From RYN-230 sp963718305 (GTDB taxonomy: Bacteria; Actinomycetota; Actinomycetes; Streptosporangiales; Streptosporangiaceae): 64,000 nucleotides of DNA. Shown piece after piece: positions 32,468 to 39,762 of this stretch. A model generated the notes under the pieces. The model was not told the origin of the DNA. It made no database searches and saw nothing but the letters and a program-made list of their open reading frames with translations. Made by a program: the position numbers and the translations under genes. Each line of letters begins with the position of its first letter. Within the stretch, counting starts at the first letter, position 1. The DNA is taken from positions 124,001-188,000 of the forward strand of contig CAVQZG010000022.1 in the NCBI GenBank assembly GCA_963718305.1, given 5' to 3'.

Positions 32468-32481
32468 GTTCAAATTTGAAC
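32468..32481. promoter_or_regulatory. Perfect 14-bp palindromic MarR operator (distal)
   Basis: GTTCAAATTTGAAC is an exact palindrome in the marR-dioxygenase intergenic region. Its AT-rich, TTCAAA/TTTGAA form is typical of MarR binding sites. It lies before AGGAGGAA and the ATG at 32524. Confidence 0.7.
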
Positions 32482-32547
32482 TGTTCTCCGGGACGACGAC
32501 GTGAACCAGCGCAGGAGGAAGCCATGACCGCCAGCGACCAGGCGCCC

Positions 32548-32638
32548 GGAGCACACGGGGCCCGAGCACACGGGGCCGGAGCACACGGGGCCCGAGCAGC
32601 ACCGGGCCCGAGCAGACGGGGCCCGAGCACACAGGGCC
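32548..32638. repeat. Six GAGCACACGGGGCC-type units upstream of the dioxygenase
   Basis: Units are cGAGCACACGGGGCC-like: five of 15 bp and one (32593-32608) of 16 bp with a one-base insertion. An ATG at 32524 with an excellent AGGAGGAA opens a frame through the array (MTASDQAPGAHGARAHGAGA), but this is one frame off from the dioxygenase that starts at 32655. Confidence 0.8.
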
Positions 32639-32654
32639 CGGGGGCACCGGGCGG

Positions 32655-33413
32655 ATGCCCGCGCTCTACCTCAGCCACGGAGCGCCCCCGCTGGCCGACG
32701 ACGCCCTGTGGACCCGCCAGCTCGCGGACTGGGCCCGCGAACTCCCCAAGCCGAAGTCGGTGCTCATGGTGTCCGCGCACTGGGAGTCGGCCCCGCTCGC
32801 GCTGGGCGCGACCAGCACGGTGCCGCTCACCTACGACTTCTGGGGCTTCGAGGACCGGTACTACCAGGTCCGCTACCCGGCTCCCGGCGCCCCGGAACTG
32901 GCCGCCGACGTCCGCAAACTCCTCCGCGCGGCCGGCACCCCGGTCGAGGACATCCCGGACCGCGGCCTCGATCATGGCGCCTACGTGCCGCTGGTCGAGA
33001 TGTACCCGGACGCGGATGTCCCGGTGCTCCAGGTCTCCATGCCGACCCTGGACCCGCAGGGCCTGTACGACGTGGGCCGCAAGCTGGCTCCCCTGCGCGA
33101 CGAGGGTGTCCTCATCGTGGGCAGCGGGTTCTTCACGCACAACCTGCGGGCCCTGAGCCCCGACGGCCGGGTCCTGCCGGTCATGGCCGAGTTCGACCAG
33201 TGGGGCAGCGAGACGCTGGCCCACGGTGATCTGGATGCCCTGCTGGACTTCGAGCACCGGGCCCCGGCCGCGCACCAGGCTCACCCCCGCACCGAGCACT
33301 TCGCCCCGCTGTTCGTCACGCTCGGCGCGGCCGGCGGCGACCTGGGCCTGGCCCGCACGGTGATCGACGGGTTCTGGCTCGGCCTGGCTAAGCGGTCTAT
33401 CCAAGTCAACTGA
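32655..33413 (+). CDS. Class III extradiol ring-cleavage dioxygenase (DODA/YgiD family)
   Basis: A 252-residue LigB-superfamily enzyme that opens catechol-type rings next to the hydroxyls using a His-coordinated metal. LYLSHGAPPLADDALW, MVSAHWESAPLALGAT, GLDHGAYVPLVEMYPDADVP and SGFFTHNLRALSP hold the family's His ligands and acid/base. Length is normal from the ATG at 32655, but that ATG lacks a good ribosome-binding site; the strong site belongs to ATG 32524, 131 bases upstream in another frame. An indel between (five Gs at 32640-32644) would fuse a repeat-rich leader to the enzyme. Probable target of the divergent MarR protein. Confidence 0.87.
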   Translation: MPALYLSHGAPPLADDALWTRQLADWARELPKPKSVLMVSAHWESAPLALGATSTVPLTYDFWGFEDRYYQVRYPAPGAPELAADVRKLLRAAGTPVEDIPDRGLDHGAYVPLVEMYPDADVPVLQVSMPTLDPQGLYDVGRKLAPLRDEGVLIVGSGFFTHNLRALSPDGRVLPVMAEFDQWGSETLAHGDLDALLDFEHRAPAAHQAHPRTEHFAPLFVTLGAAGGDLGLARTVIDGFWLGLAKRSIQVN

Positions 33414-33550
33414 CCTGGAAAAATCAGTTTCCGCAACGAAAACCGTCTCGGGGCCGGCCCGCTCACCCCGCCAGGGGCCGGGTGGGAATCTGGGCGGCCC
33501 GCGTGGCGGGACACGGCGCCCGCGGACCGCACCCGGGAAGCCCGGCCCGG

Positions 33551-33556
33551 TAGCGT
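33551..33556 (+). promoter_or_regulatory. -10 box before hutI
   Basis: TAGCGT lies eight bases before the GTG at 33565, with no ribosome-binding site. It suggests that hutI has its own, possibly leaderless, promoter rather than read-through from the dioxygenase gene. Confidence 0.4.
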
Positions 33557-33564
33557 GAGCTCGC

Positions 33565-34806
33565 GTGAGCACGCTGATCACCAACATCGGCGAGCTGGTC
33601 ACCAACGTGGCACCGGGCGATGACCCGGCCCAGGGACCAGGATCGTTCGCCGCCCTGACCGGGGCGGCCCTCGTCATCGACGCGGGCCGGGTGGCCTGGA
33701 CCGGTCCGGCCGGGCAGGCGCCGGCCGCGGACGACGCCGTCGACTGCGGCGGCCGGGCGGTGCTGCCCGGCTTCGTCGACTCCCATGCGCACCTGGTCTT
33801 CGCCGGGGAACGCAGCGCGGAGTTCGCGGCGCGGATGGCCGGGACGCCCTACCAGGCCGGCGGGATCCGCAGCACGGTCGCGGCCACCCGGGCCGCCCCG
33901 GACGAGGTGCTGCGCGCGAACCTGGCCCGGCTCACCCGGGAGATGCTCGCCCAGGGGACGACCACGCTGGAGTGCAAGTCCGGTTACGGGCTCACGGTGG
34001 CCGACGAGGCACGCGCGGTCGCACTGGCGGCAGAGGTCACGCCGGAGGTCACCTTCCTGGGGGCGCACGTGGTGCCGCCTGAGTACGACGGCGACCGGGC
34101 CGGGTACCTGGACCTGGTCTGCGGCCCCATGCTGAGCGCCTGCGCGCCGCACGCCCGCTGGGTCGACGTGTTCTGCGAGCGCGGGGCGTTCGACGCGGAC
34201 GAGGCGTCGGCGGTCCTGGCCGCGGGGCGCGCGGCGGGGCTGCTGCCCCGGGTGCACGCGAACCAGCTCGGGCCCGGTCCCGGCGTGCAGGTCGCCGTGG
34301 CGGCGGGGGCGGCCTCCGCGGACCATTGCACCTACCTGAGCGACGCGGACGTGGACGCCCTCGCCGCGTCCGGCACCGGGTCTTCCGGTACTGGGTTTTC
34401 CGGCCCGGGCTTTTCCGGCCCTGGGTTTTCCGGCACCGTGGCCACGTTGCTGCCCGGGGTCGAGTTCTCCACCCGCCAGCCCTACCCCGACGCCCGGCGG
34501 CTGCTGGCCGCCGGGGTGACGGTCGCGCTGGCCACGGACTGCAACCCGGGGTCCTGCTTCACCTCCAGCATGCCGCTGTGCGTGGCCCTGGCCGTCCGGG
34601 AGATGCGGCTGACCACGCAGGAAGCGGTGTGGGCGGCCACCGCGGGCGGGGCCTGCGCGCTGCGCCGCACCGACGTCGGCCACCTGGGCGTGGGCGCCCG
34701 CGCGGACCTGATGCTGCTGGACGGCCCGTCGCACACCTACCTGGCCTACCGCCCCGGCGTCCCGCTCGTCCGCGCCGTCTGGCGCTCCGGCCACCGCGAG
34801 TTCTAA
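33565..34806 (+). CDS. hutI: Imidazolonepropionase with a repeat insertion
   Basis: A 413-residue amidohydrolase that turns 4-imidazolone-5-propionate into N-formimidoyl-L-glutamate, between HutU and HutF in the pathway. Motifs: PGFVDSHAHLVFAGERSAEF (metal-binding HxH), FLGAHVVPPEYDGDRAGYLD, RVHANQLGPGPGVQVAV, and ATDCNPGSCFTSSMPLCVAL (the catalytic Asp). Between residues about 269 and 288, where homologues run straight from the DALAASGT segment into VATLLPGVEF, there are four extra five-residue units of the form SGxGF. The insertion is in frame. The start is GTG. Confidence 0.94.
   Translation: MSTLITNIGELVTNVAPGDDPAQGPGSFAALTGAALVIDAGRVAWTGPAGQAPAADDAVDCGGRAVLPGFVDSHAHLVFAGERSAEFAARMAGTPYQAGGIRSTVAATRAAPDEVLRANLARLTREMLAQGTTTLECKSGYGLTVADEARAVALAAEVTPEVTFLGAHVVPPEYDGDRAGYLDLVCGPMLSACAPHARWVDVFCERGAFDADEASAVLAAGRAAGLLPRVHANQLGPGPGVQVAVAAGAASADHCTYLSDADVDALAASGTGSSGTGFSGPGFSGPGFSGTVATLLPGVEFSTRQPYPDARRLLAAGVTVALATDCNPGSCFTSSMPLCVALAVREMRLTTQEAVWAATAGGACALRRTDVGHLGVGARADLMLLDGPSHTYLAYRPGVPLVRAVWRSGHREF
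34369..34428 (+). repeat. Four 15-bp units inserted inside hutI
   Basis: TCCGGCACCGGGTCT, TCCGGTACTGGGTTT, TCCGGCCCGGGCTTT and TCCGGCCCTGGGTTT run in frame, followed by TCCGGCACCGTG, which is the conserved SGTV codon run. The array looks like an expansion of that native codon stretch. Confidence 0.88.
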
Positions 34807-34844
34807 CCGCCCCGCCCGCCCGCGCCCGCCGCCCGCTGCCCGCC

Positions 34845-34898
34845 CATGATCACGGTCGATAACTGCCACGGAGCGCCGCATATTGACCGTGCATCATG
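34845..34898. terminator. Imperfect long inverted repeat at the hutI/lrp convergence
   Basis: CATGATCACGGTCGATA (34845-34861) pairs with TATTGACCGTGCATCATG (34881-34898) apart from one bulge and one mismatch, with a 19-base loop. It spans the stop codon of the reverse-strand Lrp gene and follows hutI, so it can end both transcripts. Its arms share CATGATCAC with the hairpin after mdh, suggesting a dispersed element. Confidence 0.6.
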
Positions 34899-35944
34899 GA
34901 CGGGGATGCGGCGGCGCGGGCACCAACTCCCGGTGTGGCCAGGCGCAGGCCGTCCATCAGCGAGCCGGCCTGCTTGATCCGGCTCAGCACCGGGGAGATC
35001 TCCAGCTGCCGGACCCCGGCCGCGGCGCTGATCTTGGTGGTCACGTACTCGTACAGCGCCTCGGAGTCCCGGCACACGACGCTGGTGACCAGGTTGGCCG
35101 ATCCGGTGATGGCCGCCGCGAACGGCACCTCGGCGTGCCGGGAGATCTCCTCCCCGACCGTGGCCAGCCGGGCCGGTTCGACGATCAGCCACAGGTAGGC
35201 CGAGGCCTTGAAGCCCAGCGCCGTGGTGGCCAGGTCCACGTCGAAGTACAGGATCCCGGCCTCGCGCAGCGCCTCCACCCGGCGGATCACCCGGCCCTCG
35301 GTCCAGCCGGCCTGCTTGGCCAGCGCGGCGTAGCTCGTCCGCCCGTCCAGGGCCAGCGCGGCGAGCAGCGGCGCGTCCGACGGCTGGAGCAGGTCCGGAT
35401 CGGCTGGCCCGGCCGGCGGCGGGGTCGGCCCGGCCGGCGGCGGGGCGGCCAGCCGGGTGGCCTGTGCGTCGGTCAGATCGCCCACGTACCCGGCCCAGTC
35501 GGCCTCACGGCCGGCGAACCGGTGCAGCACCGCGTGCGTGGCCAGGCTCAGCACCTGGCTGGTCGCGGGCAGTCGTTGCAGCAGCAGTTCGTCGCTCTGC
35601 TGCTCGCTGAGCGAGCGGACCACGCAGACGATCTCCGATCCGCCGGAGCTGAGCGTCACCCAGGACACGTCTTCCCGCCGGGCCAGTGCGTCCGCGAGCC
35701 GCCGGGCCCCGCCGGGGCGGCAGCCGATCCGCAGCAGCCATTCGGTCACGCCGAGGCCCCGGGGGCTGACCAGGCCCATCACCCGCAGGTAGCCGTCACC
35801 TCGCAGCTTCCGGTACCGGCGGGCCACGGTCTGCTCGGACACCCCCAGCACCTCGGCGATGAGGCTGAACGGGGCCCGCGGGTCGAGCTGGAGGGCGCGG
35901 ACGACCTGACGATCAAGCTGGTCCAGCATGGCGGATTCTGGCAT
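34850..35944 (-). CDS. Tandem (double) Lrp/AsnC-family transcriptional regulator
   Basis: At 364 residues it is twice the normal Lrp length and contains two HTH-RAM modules. Module 1: LDQLDRQVVRALQLDPRAPF with recognition helix VLGVSEQTVARRYRKLRGDG; module 2: PLLAALALDGRTSYAALAKQ and AGWTEGRVIRRVEALREAGI. A Pro/Gly linker at about residues 168-182 joins them. The RAM parts (YLWLIVEPARLATVGEEISR) usually bind small effectors such as amino acids. It is divergent from the MFS exporter at 36105, the obvious target. ATG with GAGGT nine bases upstream. Confidence 0.87.
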   Translation of the reverse strand: MPESAMLDQLDRQVVRALQLDPRAPFSLIAEVLGVSEQTVARRYRKLRGDGYLRVMGLVSPRGLGVTEWLLRIGCRPGGARRLADALARREDVSWVTLSSGGSEIVCVVRSLSEQQSDELLLQRLPATSQVLSLATHAVLHRFAGREADWAGYVGDLTDAQATRLAAPPPAGPTPPPAGPADPDLLQPSDAPLLAALALDGRTSYAALAKQAGWTEGRVIRRVEALREAGILYFDVDLATTALGFKASAYLWLIVEPARLATVGEEISRHAEVPFAAAITGSANLVTSVVCRDSEALYEYVTTKISAAAGVRQLEISPVLSRIKQAGSLMDGLRLATPGVGARAAASPSMMHGQYAALRGSYRP

Positions 35945-36104
35945 CTGAATGTGACCTCATGGAAGAAAGCTACATCACAGCCCGGCCTGGGTCGTCATGT
36001 TCCCCGGGACGCAGCCATGGTGGGCCCGTGACCCGGGGCCGTGAGGGCGCCGGGCGGGACCTGGCCCCGGCCCTGGAAGGACGCGGAGCCGGAAGGAGCC
36101 TTCG

Positions 36105-37756
36105 ATGCGCAAATGGGCACCGCTGGCCGCGGTCTGCCTCGGCACGTTCATGCTGCTGGTGGACGTGACCATCGTGAACGTCGCACTGCCGGACATGGCC
36201 GTCGACCTGCATACCTCGTTCTCGTCCCTGCAGTGGGTGATCGACAGCTACGCGGTGGCCCTGGCGGCCCTGCTGATGGGGCTGGGCTCCCTGGCCGACC
36301 TGCGTGGACGCCGGCGGGTCTACCTGGCCGGGCTGGCCGTGTTCGCGGCCGCGTCGCTGGCCAGCGGCCTGGCTGCCAGTCCCGGGCTGCTGATCGCGGC
36401 CCGCGGGGTGCAGGGCATCGGCGGCGCCGCCATGTTCGCCACCACCATCGCCCTGCTGAATGCCTCCTACCAGGGCCGTGACCGGGGTACGGCGTTCGGG
36501 GTCTGGGGTGCGGTGGCTGGCGCCTCAGCGGCCGTCGGGCCGGTCCTGGGCGGGCTGCTCACCGAGGCCCTGTCCTGGCGGTGGATCTTCTTCGTCAACC
36601 TGCCGGTGAGCGCGGTGGCGGTCGCCCTCACCCTGGCCGCGTTCGGGGCCGATCGCCGCCGGCCACGGCCCGGTTCGACCTGGCGGGCGTGCTCGCGTTC
36701 ACCGCCGGCGCCGCGGCCACGACGTTCGGCCTGGTCCGCGCGTCCAGCCTGGGCTGGGCGGCGGGCCAGACCATCGGCCTGATCGCGGCCGGCCTGGCCG
36801 CTTTCGTGATCTTCGTCCTGATCGAAAGCCGGGCCCGGCAGCCGCTGCTGCAGGTCTCGCTGCTGCGCCCGGCCTTCGCCGCCGTCATGGTCGCCGCTCT
36901 GCTGCTCAACGCGGCGGCGTTCGCCTACCTGGCCTACAGCTCGCTGTGGCTGCAGACCGTGCTCGGCCTCAGCCCGGTTCAGGCGGGCCTGGCCGGAGCG
37001 GCGCCGATGTCGCTGTCCGCCTTCGTGGTCAGCGTGGCCATCGGCCGGTTCCTGCACGCCCGGAACCCCCGGTGGATCATCGGCGGCGGGATGGCGCTGG
37101 TCGGCGCGGGCGCCCTGCTCCAGGCCGGCCTGGGGCCGCAGACCGGCTGGCCGCACCTGGTACCGGGCCTGATCGTGGCCGGGATCGGGGTGGGCCTGGC
37201 CACCCCGACGCTGGTGTCCAGCGCCATGTCGGCCGTGCCGGTGCACAGCGGCGGGATGGCGGCCGGTGCGGTCAACACCATGCGCCAGCTCGGCTACGCG
37301 TTCGGGATCGCGGTGCTCGGCAGCGTGTTCTCGGCCCGGGTGGTCCACGTGGTGACGCACCGGGGCGGCCAGCCGGCCGTGGCCCACGCCATCACCGGAG
37401 GCCAGGCCCAGCGGCTGCTGGCCGGCCTGCCCGCGGGCCAGCGGGACGCGGTGAACCAGGTGGTGCACGCGGCCTCGGCCGCCGGGCTCAACGCGGCGTT
37501 CCTGCTCGCCGGGGCGCTCGGCCTGGCAGGCAGCCTGATCGTGGTGGCCGCCCTGCGCCGCCCGCCGTCCCAGCCGCCCCCGCCGGGGGCCCGGCGGCCG
37601 GACGCGGTCCGGGTTGAAGCCCACCCAGCGGGCGCTGGCCCGGTCGATATCGGCACAGTTCACGGCGGCCCAGGTGACGCCGGCCCAGTTGACGACGGCC
37701 CGGTCGGGGGCACCACCCCGCGGAGCGCCGGGGCCGCCGAAGGCGCGCCGGTTTAA
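36105..37756 (+). pseudogene. DHA2-type MFS drug/metabolite exporter, frameshifted
   Basis: The N-terminal part (36105 to about 36655) reads FMLLVDVTIVNVALPDMAVD, LMGLGSLADLRGRRRVYLAG and GPVLGGLLTEALSWRWIFFV, which are DHA2 (14-helix) motifs A and C. The rest continues one base back, from TARFDLAGVLAFTAGAAATT to the end. One missing base near 36650-36665 restores a protein of about 550 residues. The join has no long homopolymer. The C-tail contains 15-bp repeats. The ATG start follows AAGGAG. Export of a toxic compound, controlled by the divergent Lrp-type regulator, is likely if the gene is in fact intact. Confidence 0.82.
37636..37710 (+). repeat. Five 15-bp units in the tail of the MFS gene
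   Basis: Units such as CGGCCCAGGTGACGC, CGGCCCAGTTGACGA and CGGCCCGGTCGGGGG are contiguous and in frame, coding for a hydrophilic tail (GPVDIGTVHGGPGDAGPVDD) after the last membrane helix. Confidence 0.75.
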
Positions 37757-37828
37757 CCGCCGGGCTCCCGGGACCGGTTCCGGTGTGTCGCTGCCGGGGA
37801 AGAATGCGATTGTCGGGCACAATACGAC

Positions 37829-37861
37829 GAGGCCCCTCCATGTATGAGATGGAGGGGCCTC
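37829..37861. terminator. Perfect 13-bp hairpin after the MFS gene
   Basis: GAGGCCCCTCCAT (37829-37841) and its complement ATGGAGGGGCCTC (37849-37861) surround a seven-base loop. It lies 72 bases after the MFS stop and is a clear intrinsic terminator-like hairpin. Confidence 0.8.
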
Positions 37862-38214
37862 GCGATACCCGGCCGCACCGGCCCGCCTGCAGAGCTGGCA
37901 GCCCAACCCCCGGCTTCCTTGTGCGGCCCGGCCCACCACCGATCCCTGGTACCCGCTGCAGAGGCCGGCTTACCGTCCCCTGCGCGCGTCCGGGGTTCCC
38001 CCCGGCTGGCCCGTCTTCAGTGGTGAGAGCAGTTTTACTGCCCGGTGACCAGGCACACAAGGGCCCGCGGCCACCTATTTGAAGATTCTTCGGCCGTCCA
38101 CAGGCAATCCACCGTGCGCCTGTTGTTTTCCCCCGCGTTACCGGGTCTGTCCACCAGTCATCCACCAGTCATCCACAGTCCCGTGCACAGGCTGGAGGCA
38201 CCACTGGGGGGACG
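37862..38214. other. Gene-free stretch between the MFS and DUF574 genes
   Basis: About 350 bases with no recognisable gene. It is less GC-rich than its surroundings near 38080-38220 and holds the 11-bp repeats with DnaA-box-like sequences listed separately. No tRNA or strong RNA structure was found. Confidence 0.5.
38151..38180. repeat. 11-bp direct repeats with DnaA-box-like sequence
   Basis: CCACCAGTCAT occurs twice in tandem (38151-38161, 38162-38172) followed by CCACAGTC. The junctions read TCATCCACC and TCATCCACA; the latter is one mismatch from the classical DnaA box TTATCCACA. CCGTCCACA at about 38093 and CTGTCCACC are further near-matches. Binding is unproven. Confidence 0.45.
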
Positions 38215-39042
38215 TTATTTCTGGCCGACGCCGCCCCACAGGGTGCCTACCCGGCCGGCGTCCTCGGCCGAGTCGGGCCGCCACTCCGGCACCCGGACGA
38301 TCCCGGGCGGCATGAGCCGCAGGCCCCGGAAGAAACGCTCTACTTCCTCCTGGCTGCGCAGCGTGACCTGCTCCGCCATCAGCTGGTTGAGCCGGGCCGC
38401 CATGTTCGCCATGACCCGGGCCTCGATGTCGTTGGCGGGGTGGGAGACGACCAGGAAGCTGCCCGGCGCCAGCGCGTCGAGCAGCGTGGTGACGATCTTG
38501 TACGGGTCCTCGGCGTCCGGGATGAACTGCAGCACGGAGCTGAGCACCAGCGCGACCGGCTGGGTGAGATCCAGCATCCGGGCCGCCTCGGCCAGGACCT
38601 TCCCGGTGTCCCGCAGGTCGGTGTCGAGGTACGCGGTGCTTCCGTGCGGGCCGCTGGACAGCAGGCCCCGGGCGTGCGCGAACACGACCGGGTCGTTGTC
38701 CATGTAGACGACGAGGGCCTCGGGGGCGATCGCCTGGGCCACCGAGTGGGTGTTGCCCGCGGTAGGGATGCCGGTGCCGATGTCCAGGAACTGCCTGATC
38801 CCCTCCTCGGCGGTCAGGTAGCGCACCGTGCGGGCCAGGAAGGCCCGGGTCGAGCGGACCGACGCGACCAGGCCGGGGAAGGCGGCCACCGCCTCGTCAC
38901 CCGCGTGGCGGTCGGCGGCGAAGTTGTCCCGCCCGCCCAGCCAGTAGTCCTGGACCCGGGCGATGTGTGCCGCGCTGGTATCGATCCTGACCGGTGGCGT
39001 GCCCGCGTCGGGTGCGGCGTCACGCCACTCGTTGCCTGCCAT
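38215..39042 (-). CDS. DUF574-type SAM-dependent methyltransferase
   Basis: A 275-residue protein from the ATG at 39042, which follows GAGAGG by eight bases; an upstream in-frame ATG would add 15 residues. Signature segments are SAAHIARVQDYWLGGRDNFA at the N-terminus, FLDIGTGIPTAGNTHSVAQA (SAM-binding), VVYMDNDPVVFAHARGLLSS and the C-terminal MPPGIVRVPEWRPD. The family is greatly expanded in sporulating actinomycetes; substrates are unknown. It is a single-gene unit. Confidence 0.87.
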   Translation of the reverse strand: MAGNEWRDAAPDAGTPPVRIDTSAAHIARVQDYWLGGRDNFAADRHAGDEAVAAFPGLVASVRSTRAFLARTVRYLTAEEGIRQFLDIGTGIPTAGNTHSVAQAIAPEALVVYMDNDPVVFAHARGLLSSGPHGSTAYLDTDLRDTGKVLAEAARMLDLTQPVALVLSSVLQFIPDAEDPYKIVTTLLDALAPGSFLVVSHPANDIEARVMANMAARLNQLMAEQVTLRSQEEVERFFRGLRLMPPGIVRVPEWRPDSAEDAGRVGTLWGGVGQK

Positions 39043-39163
39043 GGTGGTGCCTCTCGAACTCTGCGAAGGGGTCAGCATAGGGTGCACGCGGCGCCCGGCC
39101 GGGAACCGGGGCCGCGCCTCCTACGCCGGAAAACAGAGCTCAGGTGCCCGCTCATTCCAGGGA

Positions 39164-39667
39164 TCAGCCGGGACCCGACGCCAGGTAGCGGCCGGCGAAC
39201 CGGATCAGCGGCTCGCCCGATTCGGCCAGGTAGGCGACCTGCGTCACGGCCGCGATCACCAGCAGGTGGTCGCCGGCCTGGACCCGCTGGGTCACCCGGC
39301 CCTCCAGCGCCGCCAGCCCGCCGTCCGGGATCAGCGCCCCGGAGTAGGACCCGCGCTGGTGCGGGACGCCGTCCAGCATCAGCCGCGCCCCGGGCCGTCC
39401 GGCGACGGCGAACCGGCCCGCCAGCGCCCGCTGGCCCGCGGACAGGATCGTCACCGCGAACCGGTCCAGCCGGCCGAGCAGTTCGGCGGGATAGGAATCA
39501 GCGATCAGCGAGACGAGCACCAGCGGCGGTTCCAGGGACACCGGGCTGAACGCGCTGACGGTGGTCCCGACGTCGTCCCGGCCGTCGGCCACCGTGACCA
39601 GCGTGACGCCGCTCGCGAAGACGGACAGGGCCGCCGCCAGCCCGGCCCCGGAGTCAGTCGCGGTCAC
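39164..39667 (-). CDS. Flavin reductase-like FMN-binding protein
   Basis: A 167-residue split-barrel flavoprotein: FASGVTLVTVADGRDDVGTT, VSAFSPVSLEPPLVLVSLIA and LAALEGRVTQRVQAGDHLLV match the flavin reductase family that gives reduced FMN/FAD to two-component monooxygenases. No monooxygenase gene is adjacent. The start is GTG with weak upstream signals, and a set of 18-bp repeats separates it from sppA upstream on the same strand. Confidence 0.85.
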   Translation of the reverse strand: MTATDSGAGLAAALSVFASGVTLVTVADGRDDVGTTVSAFSPVSLEPPLVLVSLIADSYPAELLGRLDRFAVTILSAGQRALAGRFAVAGRPGARLMLDGVPHQRGSYSGALIPDGGLAALEGRVTQRVQAGDHLLVIAAVTQVAYLAESGEPLIRFAGRYLASGPG

Positions 39668-39690
39668 CGGAAGCCCGTGCCGCCCGAAAC

Positions 39691-39762
39691 CAGCGTCACC
39701 GGATAGCCCGCGGTCACCGGATGATTCAGCGTCACCGGATAGTCCAGCGTCACTGGATCAGC
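39691..39762. repeat. Four 18-bp units between sppA and the flavin reductase
   Basis: CAGCGTCACCGGATAGCC, CGCGGTCACCGGATGATT, CAGCGTCACCGGATAGTC and CAGCGTCACTGGATCAGC are contiguous. The last unit overlaps the sppA stop codon, so the array appears to have grown out of the sppA 3' end. A further weaker copy overlaps the reductase start. Confidence 0.85.

Noticed and set aside
32593..32608. The 16-bp repeat unit as the cause of the dioxygenase frame mismatch
   Set aside because: Removing its extra base moves the upstream frame in the wrong direction, so it cannot by itself join ATG 32524 to the enzyme; an added base elsewhere is required.
38151..38180. Chromosomal origin (oriC)
   Set aside because: Only a few imperfect DnaA-like boxes; no dnaA, dnaN, gyrB or rpmH genes nearby.
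37862..38214. tRNA, small RNA or integration site in the gene-free stretch
   Set aside because: No cloverleaf, no CCA-type end, and no duplicated att-like sequence was recognised.
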